Origin: Streptomyces echinoruber
Lineage (GTDB): Bacteria > Actinomycetota > Actinomycetes > Streptomycetales > Streptomycetaceae
Direction of reading: 5' to 3'
Assembly (NCBI RefSeq): GCF_014651135.1
Contig: NZ_BMWH01000003.1
Span: 131,708 to 195,707, forward strand
DNA: 64,000 nucleotides
In this document: in pieces, positions 57,482 to 64,000 of the stretch
How positions within the stretch are numbered: the stretch's first letter is position 1
How the letters are laid out: each line of letters starts with the position of its first letter
Translations under genes and position numbers: made by a program
The notes under the pieces: generated by a model
Databases searched by the model: none
Told to the model about the DNA's origin: nothing
The model's input: the letters and a program-made list of their open reading frames with translations, nothing else

Positions 57482-57823
57482 ATGAGCCGGAACGACGGGG
57501 AGGCACCCGGGGTGCCCGAGAAGCCGCAGGTGCCGCAGGTGCCGCGAGAGGCGGAACCGCCGGAACCGCCGGAGGCGTCGCGGGCGCCGCGAGCAGCGGA
57601 ATCACCGCGGGTGCCGCAGGTAGTGGAAGTACCGCAGGAGCCAAGGAAGTTGCGGCAGCCACAGGAACCGGGAGCACCGCAGCCGCTCCCCGACCTGCTG
57701 AGTCTGGGACTGGCCGAGCTGCGGACGATCGACCACCCGGTGCTGCGCGAGGTCCTCGCGGACCTGCGGGAGCGGGCGGCGCAGCCCAGCGAGACCCTGT
57801 GGGGCTTCAACAACGCGTTCTGA
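57482..57823 (+). CDS. fxsA: FxsA-like FxSxx-COOH precursor peptide (variant ending FNNAF)
   Basis: A 113-residue precursor. Residues 1-65 are a Pro/Glu/Val repeat-rich leader (P-Q-V-P-Q-V-P). The conserved part L-P-D-L-L-S-L-G-L-A-E-L-R-T-I-D-H-P-V-L-R-E-V-L-A matches the FxsA leader helix recognised by the maturase, and the core is L-W-G-F109-N-N-A-F113. The family ends F-x-S-x-x; here Asn111 stands for Ser. Position directly ahead of a radical SAM gene supports the RiPP assignment. Starts at ATG 57482, 32 bp after the vWA gene. Confidence 0.85.
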   Translation: MSRNDGEAPGVPEKPQVPQVPREAEPPEPPEASRAPRAAESPRVPQVVEVPQEPRKLRQPQEPGAPQPLPDLLSLGLAELRTIDHPVLREVLADLRERAAQPSETLWGFNNAF

Positions 57824-57843
57824 AACGGCCTGCAAGCGGTCGT

Positions 57844-57872
57844 GACCGGTCGAAAAACTCTCTTGACCGGTC
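57844..57872. promoter_or_regulatory. Twin GACCGGTC palindromes ahead of fxsB
   Basis: GACCGGTC occurs at 57844-57851 and 57865-57872, starting exactly 21 bp apart (two helical turns); the second extends to TGACCGGTCA. A further CGGTCAG half-site follows. The pair lies between fxsA and fxsB, in a less GC-rich stretch with TTGACC that could be a -35 element. It may control maturase levels separately from the precursor. Confidence 0.55.
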
Positions 57873-58006
57873 AGGTATCGGTCAGATGGGAACGTGACGC
57901 GTTTGTGCGGTCCTCCGCCCCGGGCATGTCGTCCCGGACGGGCAGGAGGCCGTGACGCAGGTCCACGGGCGGCCGCACGGCGAAAGACGGCTGGGGGGTG
58001 CCGGGA

Positions 58007-59191
58007 ATGTCCGAGGAGACCGCGCCCGCGGGACGGCAACCACCCCACCCTTTCAGGCAGTTCATCGTCAAGATGCACGGCCGCTGCAACCTGGCCTGCA
58101 CCTACTGCTACCTCTACACCGGCCCCGACCGCACCTGGCGCACCCGCCCCGCCGCCACCCCGCCGGACGTCCTGGAGCGCACCGCCGCCCGCATCGCCGA
58201 GCACGCCGCGACCCACGGCCTGACGTCGCTCTCCCTGGTCCTGCACGGCGGCGAGCCCCTGCTCGCGGGCGCCGCCGCCCTCGCCCGCTTCACCACCCTG
58301 GTCCGCGACCGCGTCCCGTCCGCCTGCCGCGTCCACGCCACCGTCCAGACCAACGGCACGCTGCTGACCGAGGACGGCCTGGCGGTCCTGGCCCGGCACG
58401 GCGTCCGCGTCGGCCTCAGCCTCGACGGCGGCCTGCCCGGCCACAACGCGCGCCGCACCGACCACGCCGGCCGCCCGTCCTGGCCGGCCGCCGCCCGCGG
58501 GGCCCGCCTGCTCGCCGCGCGCTTCCCGCAGGCGTACGCGGGCATCCTCACGGTCGTCGACCCCACCCTGGACCCGGCCGAGACGTACGACTCCCTGCTC
58601 GCCCTGCGCCCGCCCGCCCTGGACCTGCTGCTCCCGCACGGCAACTGGACCACCCCGCCGCCCCACCTCGCCGGCACCCGCTACGGCGACTGGCTCTGCG
58701 CCGTGTTCGACCGCTGGTGGCACGCGGGGCGGCGGCGGACGCGCGTGCGGCTGTTCGAGGAGTGCATCGCCCTGCTGCTGGGGCTGCCGGCCGCGACGGA
58801 GTCGCTCGGGCTCGCGCCGTTCGACGCGGTGGTGGTGGAGACCGACGGCGCGATCGAGCAGGTCGACTCGCTGAAGTCGGCGTACGAGGGAGCGGCGGAG
58901 ACGGGTCTGGACGTCTTCCGGCACTCCTTCGACGAGGCGCTGCGCCACCCCGGCGTGGCGGCCCGCCAGGCCGGGGCGGCGGCCCTGCCGGCGCAGTGCC
59001 GTGCCTGCCCGCTGCTGCACGTCTGCGGCGGCGGCCACTACGCCCACCGCTACCGTGCCGGGGCGGGCTTCACCAACCCCTCCGTGTACTGCTTCGACCT
59101 GCAGCGTTTCATCCGCCACGCGGCGGGGCGGCTCGCCGCGGGCACGGCACCCGCCCTCGCCTCCGTCCCACGCCGAGGAGGCACCCCGTGA
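58007..59191 (+). CDS. fxsB: FxsB radical SAM/SPASM peptide maturase
   Basis: A 394-residue radical SAM enzyme. The 4Fe-4S cluster for SAM cleavage is bound by C27-N-L-A-C31-T-Y-C34; H-G-G-E-P-L is the GGEP-like motif. The C-terminal SPASM region has C-R-A-C-P-L-L-H-V-C-G-G-G-H-Y-A-H-R-Y and a late C-F-D. FxsB enzymes belong to the group that crosslinks an aromatic ring to a residue two positions on (three-residue cyclophane). ATG 58007 was preferred; GTG 57998 is close to the G-run. Its stop overlaps the HExxH gene (GTGA), implying coupled synthesis. Confidence 0.92.
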   Translation: MSEETAPAGRQPPHPFRQFIVKMHGRCNLACTYCYLYTGPDRTWRTRPAATPPDVLERTAARIAEHAATHGLTSLSLVLHGGEPLLAGAAALARFTTLVRDRVPSACRVHATVQTNGTLLTEDGLAVLARHGVRVGLSLDGGLPGHNARRTDHAGRPSWPAAARGARLLAARFPQAYAGILTVVDPTLDPAETYDSLLALRPPALDLLLPHGNWTTPPPHLAGTRYGDWLCAVFDRWWHAGRRRTRVRLFEECIALLLGLPAATESLGLAPFDAVVVETDGAIEQVDSLKSAYEGAAETGLDVFRHSFDEALRHPGVAARQAGAAALPAQCRACPLLHVCGGGHYAHRYRAGAGFTNPSVYCFDLQRFIRHAAGRLAAGTAPALASVPRRGGTP

Positions 59192-60708
59192 CGTTCCCGC
59201 CCATCCCGGACCGGGGCCTGACCGAACTCGGCCGCACCGAGGGCGGCCCCGCCACCCTCGACCTCCTTGTCCGCGACCAGGACACCCGGCGGCTGCTGAT
59301 GCTGCGGGCGGTCCTGGACGCGGTGGAGTCGGCGGAGGCCGGGGTGTGCTCGGCGGGGGAGCGGAGGAGGTTCCGGGAGGACTGGGGGTTGCTGGAGGAG
59401 GCGGACCGCACCACCGGTACGGGGCCGGCGGGCCTTGCCGCCGGCCCCGTACCGGCACCCCGCACCACGGCCGAGCCCTCCACCGCGCCCTCCGCCGAGT
59501 CCCCGAACCCCCCGGTGTCTCCCGCCCGGACGCGGCTCTTCGCCCCGCTGACCGGCCCCTGGGCCCGCAGCTGCCTGCGCGGGCTGGCGGCGGCGTCCGC
59601 CGCCCGCACGCCCGGGCAGCGGCGCACGCTCCGCCGTGACCTGGCCCACTTCAGCGCTCTGGCCGCGGCGGCGGCGGTGCGCGCCGGCATCCCCGTCACC
59701 ACGCGGCTCACGGCCCGTGACGGACTGCTCGTCCTGCCGTCCTTCGGCGCGCTGCGCACCGCCCGGACGGGCGACGCACCGGTCGACCTCGACCACCGCG
59801 GCGCCCGCCTGACCTTCCGCCAACCGGGCGCCGCCGACGTCGTCGTCCACCTGGAGCGGGGCATCGGCGCCTGGTCCGCCGCCCCCGCCTGGACTCCGGC
59901 GTACGCACTGCCGGGCCTGCTGCCGTCGGCGCCGCCGCTGCCCCTGGACGACCTGGACCCCTACCGCTTCCTGGAGGACGGCGGCCGCCACCGGACCCTG
60001 AGCCGGCCGGCCACCCTGGACGACGCGGAACGCAAACGGTGGCTGCAGGCGTGGTCCGGAACAGCGGCGGCGCTGCGCCTGGGGGGCGAGCAGCGCGTGC
60101 ACGAGGCGCTCCGGCTGCTGCGCTGCCTGGTACCGCTGGAGGCACCGCCGCACCCGGCCGGGGGCAGCCACGGCGGGGGCAGTTGCAGCGCCACCCGGCG
60201 GGAGTCCTTCGGCGCGGTGCTCAGCAGCACCCCGCCGACACCGGCCACGCTCGCGGCCACCCTCGTCCACGAGCTCCAGCACACCAAGCTCTCCGCGCTC
60301 GGCGACATGGTGACGCTCCACCACGCCGGGCCCGAGGAGCGGTACTTCGCCCCCTGGCGTCCGGACCCGCGGCCCTTCGACGGCCTGCTGCAGGGGACGT
60401 ACTCCCATCTGGCGCTCGCCGACTTCTTCCAGCGCTGCGCCCTCGGCGCGTCCCGCCCGGCCCACCGGGAGGCCTCCTGGCGGCACCACGCCCACTACCG
60501 GGAACAGGTGGCGGCCGCGCTGCCCACGCTGGTGGGCTCGCCCGACCTCACGGCGCGGGGCCGCCTGTTCGTCGACCGGATGGTCGAGGTGTTCACCCGG
60601 CTGGACGACCACCCGGCGCCCCGCGGCCACACGGCACGGGCCAGGGCGTACGTGGAGGCGGCCCGCGCCCTGTGGACCGCACGGGGCGGCGGTCACCCCA
60701 ACGGGTGA
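59188..60708 (+). CDS. HExxH-motif protein linked to FxsB
   Basis: A 506-residue protein with a probable zinc-protease motif L-V-H361-E-L-Q-H365-T-K-L at about two thirds of its length, in a mostly helical context. Proteins of this type co-occur with FxsB and are annotated as HExxH putative peptide-modification proteins. Candidate roles are removal of the leader, processing of the mature C-terminus, or recognition of the cyclised peptide. Residues 95-125 are a Pro/Thr linker. GTG 59188 follows GAGGAGG and overlaps the fxsB stop. Confidence 0.82.
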   Translation: MTFPPIPDRGLTELGRTEGGPATLDLLVRDQDTRRLLMLRAVLDAVESAEAGVCSAGERRRFREDWGLLEEADRTTGTGPAGLAAGPVPAPRTTAEPSTAPSAESPNPPVSPARTRLFAPLTGPWARSCLRGLAAASAARTPGQRRTLRRDLAHFSALAAAAAVRAGIPVTTRLTARDGLLVLPSFGALRTARTGDAPVDLDHRGARLTFRQPGAADVVVHLERGIGAWSAAPAWTPAYALPGLLPSAPPLPLDDLDPYRFLEDGGRHRTLSRPATLDDAERKRWLQAWSGTAAALRLGGEQRVHEALRLLRCLVPLEAPPHPAGGSHGGGSCSATRRESFGAVLSSTPPTPATLAATLVHELQHTKLSALGDMVTLHHAGPEERYFAPWRPDPRPFDGLLQGTYSHLALADFFQRCALGASRPAHREASWRHHAHYREQVAAALPTLVGSPDLTARGRLFVDRMVEVFTRLDDHPAPRGHTARARAYVEAARALWTARGGGHPNG

Positions 60709-60868
60709 AGAAAAAGCCACCAGTTGAGGGATGAAGATCGTTTCGTTCGGGTGGAAGGGTGGGAAGATTGCGCTCCATGGAGTGCGCCCGCGGCTGCCCT
60801 TTCCGCCTCTGTTGCGCCTCCCTCACGGCGTTTTACGATGACGCTCCTACGAGCTAAGGAGGCCGCTG

Positions 60869-63800
60869 TTGTCTGGGGCTCGTACGTCGGTCCGGCCGGC
60901 CGAGGGGGAAGCCGGGAAACAGACCGTCACGATCAGTTTCGCCGGGTTCAACCGCGCCTGGGCGGCCTGGATCGGAGACCGACTGGAGCGCCGGGGATTA
61001 CGGGTCGTCTACCAGCGCTGGGACTCACCGGCCGAGATCCCCCTGGTGGACAGCCTGCGCGACCTCACCCTCGCCCAGGGCCGGATCCTCGTCCTGGTCA
61101 GCGAGTGGTACTTCCAGCTCGGCCCGCGCACCCACGAGGAGTGGAACCGCGCCCTGCGCGAAGTGGTCGCGCCCGATCCCTCCCGGTTCGCCGCCGTGTC
61201 GGTCACCACCGCACCGGTGCCGGCCGCCACCGCGGTGCTCGCCCCGGCGGACCTGACCAACGTCGGCCCCGACGAGGCCGAGCGCCGCCTGCTGGACCGT
61301 CTGGACCTGCGCGCCGACCCGCTGCCCGACGGCCGTGGCGACGACCGCCGCGGTCCGCGCTTTCCCGCCCTCATGCCGGAGGTCTGGGGCGGGGTGCCGC
61401 GCCGCAACACCCGCTTCACGGGGCGCGAGAGGCTGCTCAACGACGCCTACCACAAGCTGCAGGAAGCCCCGCCCGGCGCCGGTGTCCTCACCTTCCACGG
61501 CATGTCCGGGGTGGGCAAGACGCAGCTCGCGGCCGAGTACGTCTACCGCTTCGGCTCCGAGTACGACGTCGTGTGGTGGGTGAGCGCCGAGAACCGCGTG
61601 CGCTACCGCCGCCTGCTGGCCGAACTCGCCCCCAGACTGGGCCTGTCCACCGGCGCCGAATACGGCGAGCGGCTCCGCGCCGTGCGTGACTCCCTGCGCC
61701 GCGGCGAGCCGTACGCCCGCTGGCTGCTGGTCCTGGACGGCGCCGACGAACCCGGCCAGCTCTGGAACATGGTCCCCACCGGCCCCGGCCATGTGCTGAT
61801 CACCTCCCGCAACCCCGAGTGGAGCGAGCACAACAGCATGCTGCTGGAGGTGCCGGTCTACGACCGCGACGAGTCCGTCGCCTTCATCCGCCGCCGCGCC
61901 CCGCGCCTGACCGAGGCCGAGGCCGACCAGCTGGCCGAGGCCCTGGAGGACCTGCCGCTGCTGCTGGACCAGACGGCGGGCTGGCTCAACGACTCCGACC
62001 TGTCCGTGCAGGAGTACATCCAGCTGCTGGAGGGCGGCATCGACCAGGACGTGGTCAAGGTCTCCGCCGACTTCCCGCTCGCCTTCCAGACCGCCTGGTC
62101 GATACTGCTGAACAAGCTCCGCGAGACCGTACCCGAGTCCGTCGACCTGCTGCGCCTGTGCACCTTCTTCGCGCCCGGGTCCGTCCCCGTGCACCTGCTG
62201 CGGGAGCTGCCGCAGGAGGAACTGCCGGAACAGCTCGCCGGGTTGCTCAACGACCCGCTGCTGTGGAACAAGGCGATCAACCAGTTGCGCCAGTACTCCG
62301 TGGTGCGCCTGGAGTCCCACGAGACGTCCCTGGACGAGTCCGGGTCCGCCGGCGAGTCGGTCTACCTGCACCGCATGGTCCACCAGATCGTCCACAAGGA
62401 CATGCCCGACGCGGACCGGCGCGAGTTCGTCGACGTCGTACGGCGGGCCCTGGCCGCCGCCGACCCGCGCCGGCCCGCCGACCCGGACTTCTGGCCGGCC
62501 TACGCCGAGATCACCCCGCACCTGAAGCACGCGGACGTCCTGCGGACCACGGACGCGAACGTCCAGCGCCTGGTCCTCAACTGCCTGCGGTACATGTACG
62601 TCTCGGGCGAGTTCGCCTCCGGCATCACCCTGGGCAGGCGCGCCCTGAAGGCGTGGAAGCAGCTCCTCGGCGAGACCCATCCGCGGATCTGGTCCCTGAC
62701 CCACCACTACGCCAACCTGCTGCGCGCGGTCGGCGACTACGCGGCGACGGAGACGCTCGACCGGGCCACCGTCGAGCACCTGCGTCAGGAGCGGGGACCG
62801 CAGGACCTCGACCACCTGCGCGCCGCCAGCGGCCTCGCCGCCGACCTGCGCGGCCTCGGCCGCTACGCGGAAGCCCTGGAGGTTTCCCACTGGATCCTGG
62901 CCGCCTACGACGAGCTCTTCGGCGACCAGGACGCGCGCACCCTCCAGGCGCGGAACAACGTCGCCGTCTCCCTCCGCCTCCTCGGCCGGTACGCGGAGGC
63001 GTTGGAGGCAGACCGGGTCACGCTGGAGGCCAGAAGGAGGCTCCTGCGCGGAAGGCACCACCTGACGCTGTACTCGGAGCTCCACTACGCGACGGACCTG
63101 CGCCTGCTGGGCCGCTACACCGAGGCGGAATCCATCCAGACGACGAACGTGAGGGAGCACCGGAACGTCCTGGGCTCCGACAATCCCCAGACGCTGCTGG
63201 CGGAGCACAACCTCGCCCACTGCCACTACCGCATGGGGGACCGGGACAGCGCACGCCAGTTGTTCACCCGCGTCCTGGAGCGCTGCGAGCGCAAGCTCGG
63301 CGAGACCCACCCCTTCAGCCTGCAGTTCGCCACCAGCATGAGCTGCTTCGCCCGCGAACACGGCGACATCGACGAGGCCCGGGCACTGAGTGAATCCGTC
63401 ATCGCCCGCTACGAGACGCTGCTCCCCGAGGGCCATCCCTACATCTGCGGAATCCACTCCGACCACGCCCTCATCCTGAGCAAGGTGGGTGAGCGCGCCC
63501 AGGCGCACGACCTCGCCGAGAGGGCCCTGCGGGACATGACCGCCGCCGTCGGCGAGCGGCACCCCTGGACGCTGGGCTGCGCCGTCAACGCCTCGGCCCT
63601 GCGCAACCTCACCGGGGACCACGAGTCGGCCGCCGACCTGAGCCGGGACACGGCGACGCGGGCCATCGAGGTCCTCGGCCGCACCCATCCGCTCACCCTG
63701 TCCGCCCGCACCGCGTACGCCGACGACCTGCGCGCCCTGCGGGACCGCCAACAGGCCGAGAAGGTCGAGCAGGAGACACTGACCGACCTGGAGGAGACCC

Positions 63801-63880
63801 TGGGCCGCCAGCACGTCCACACCATCTCCGCCCGCTCCCGCGTCCGTCCGTACTGGGACTTCGAACCGCAGGTCATCTGA
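60869..63880 (+). CDS. fxsT: FxsT: TIR-like, NB-ARC-type NTPase and TPR repeat protein
   Basis: A 1003-residue STAND-like protein. Residues about 15-150 resemble a TIR domain (T-I-S-F-A-G-F-N-R-A-W-A-A-W-I; L-V-S-E-W-Y-F). Next is an NTPase with Walker A G211-M-S-G-V-G-K217-T, a Walker B-like L-L-V-L-D-G-A-D and R-N-P-E-W-S-E-H. Residues about 560-1000 are TPR_10-type repeats (G-R-Y-A-E-A-L-E; L-G-x-T-H-P). It matches the FxsT protein of FxSxx-COOH systems. TTG 60869 lies six bases after AAGGAGG. It probably senses the peptide or a partner and triggers the N-terminal domain. Confidence 0.9.
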   Translation: MSGARTSVRPAEGEAGKQTVTISFAGFNRAWAAWIGDRLERRGLRVVYQRWDSPAEIPLVDSLRDLTLAQGRILVLVSEWYFQLGPRTHEEWNRALREVVAPDPSRFAAVSVTTAPVPAATAVLAPADLTNVGPDEAERRLLDRLDLRADPLPDGRGDDRRGPRFPALMPEVWGGVPRRNTRFTGRERLLNDAYHKLQEAPPGAGVLTFHGMSGVGKTQLAAEYVYRFGSEYDVVWWVSAENRVRYRRLLAELAPRLGLSTGAEYGERLRAVRDSLRRGEPYARWLLVLDGADEPGQLWNMVPTGPGHVLITSRNPEWSEHNSMLLEVPVYDRDESVAFIRRRAPRLTEAEADQLAEALEDLPLLLDQTAGWLNDSDLSVQEYIQLLEGGIDQDVVKVSADFPLAFQTAWSILLNKLRETVPESVDLLRLCTFFAPGSVPVHLLRELPQEELPEQLAGLLNDPLLWNKAINQLRQYSVVRLESHETSLDESGSAGESVYLHRMVHQIVHKDMPDADRREFVDVVRRALAAADPRRPADPDFWPAYAEITPHLKHADVLRTTDANVQRLVLNCLRYMYVSGEFASGITLGRRALKAWKQLLGETHPRIWSLTHHYANLLRAVGDYAATETLDRATVEHLRQERGPQDLDHLRAASGLAADLRGLGRYAEALEVSHWILAAYDELFGDQDARTLQARNNVAVSLRLLGRYAEALEADRVTLEARRRLLRGRHHLTLYSELHYATDLRLLGRYTEAESIQTTNVREHRNVLGSDNPQTLLAEHNLAHCHYRMGDRDSARQLFTRVLERCERKLGETHPFSLQFATSMSCFAREHGDIDEARALSESVIARYETLLPEGHPYICGIHSDHALILSKVGERAQAHDLAERALRDMTAAVGERHPWTLGCAVNASALRNLTGDHESAADLSRDTATRAIEVLGRTHPLTLSARTAYADDLRALRDRQQAEKVEQETLTDLEETLGRQHVHTISARSRVRPYWDFEPQVI

Positions 63881-63932
63881 GCCGCCGCGCCCGGCACGCC
63901 CCGCCCGGCACGCCCCGCCCCCTCCCGCACAG

Positions 63933-63973
63933 CCGAAGGGCCCGTCCCGGACGATCCGGAACGGGCCCTTCGG
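63933..63973. terminator. Terminator hairpin after fxsT
   Basis: CCGAAGGGCCCGT pairs perfectly with ACGGGCCCTTCGG (13 bp) and the stem extends by CCGG/CCGG after one mismatch. It lies 53 bp after the fxsT stop and closes the locus. The last 27 bases of the window cannot be assigned. Confidence 0.85.
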
Positions 63974-64000
63974 GGTGGGCCGGGGGTCACCGGCTCACGT

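Noticed and set aside
53832..57677. A 1281-codon minus-strand open frame opposite the vWA gene, and a 931-codon one opposite fxsT (61025-63820)
   Set aside because: High third-position GC keeps antisense frames open in Streptomyces. Their translations are Arg/Gly/Ala/Val-rich without motifs, while the plus strand carries clear domains.
63439..63990. A minus-strand gene entering from the right edge
   Set aside because: The open frame is antisense to the fxsT TPR region and its translation is Arg/Ser-rich. The last bases after the terminator are too few to judge.

Overview
The window is high-GC actinobacterial DNA with almost wall-to-wall coding, GTG/TTG starts and ATGA/GTGA overlaps. Gene content and order point clearly to a Streptomyces chromosome core: epi-isozizaene synthase/CYP170A1, nrdABS, the das chitobiose cluster, wblE, sigH with its anti-sigma factor, and sodN/sodX lie in the same order I recall from S. 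coelicolor. No tRNA, rRNA, insertion sequence, integrase or CRISPR array is visible.

Layout. 1-2383: the end of an HD-type hydrolase, a TPR protein and peptide deformylase. 2793-5245: the two-gene albaflavenone pathway. 5261-10302 (minus strand): the class Ia ribonucleotide reductase operon nrdA-nrdB-nrdS behind paired NrdR boxes and a cobalamin riboswitch; nrdA carries a one-base frameshift. 10320-12821: an acetyltransferase and an SSS-family symporter with its small partner. 13081-20136: the N-acetylglucosamine/chitobiose regulon (dasR, dasABC, dasD, nagB) with DasR-responsive elements. 20192-21869: an SDR and a divergent TetR regulator. 22264-28572: a PdtaS-like sensor kinase, wblE, a lipid-kinase-like gene, a membrane protein, the ushX-sigH stress sigma module and a small UBP zinc finger protein. 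28677-31802: a Na+/H+ antiporter, a PLP enzyme and a peptidoglycan amidase. 32102-34844: a family 2B encapsulin shell gene followed by a polyprenyl diphosphate synthase, its probable cargo. 35041-38776: small enzymes and regulators plus nickel superoxide dismutase with its maturation peptidase. 38900-39400: the wreck of a SAM methyltransferase. 39483-42218: an amino-acid ABC transporter. 42863-47608: malic enzyme, a quinone oxidoreductase-like gene and a PadR/DUF4097 pair.

The most unusual part is 49232-63880, all on the plus strand. It joins two partly described and functionally obscure systems. The first is a VMAP-type ternary NTPase module: a Trypco1-like protein, a trypsin-like protease with a VMAP-C-like tail, a MoxR AAA+ ATPase, and a vWA-TPR protein of the SAV_2336 type. 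The second is an FxSxx-COOH RiPP system: a short precursor, an FxsB radical SAM/SPASM maturase, an HExxH protein, and an FxsT-type TIR-like/NTPase/TPR protein. The layout suggests one protease-, ATPase- and peptide-linked signalling or conflict system. The precursor ends F-N-N-A-F, so Asn replaces the family's Ser, and the maturase gene is preceded by two GACCGGTC palindromes exactly two helical turns apart.

Gene calls rest on reading the translations against remembered family motifs; no database search was possible. Locus equivalences to S. coelicolor are from memory.
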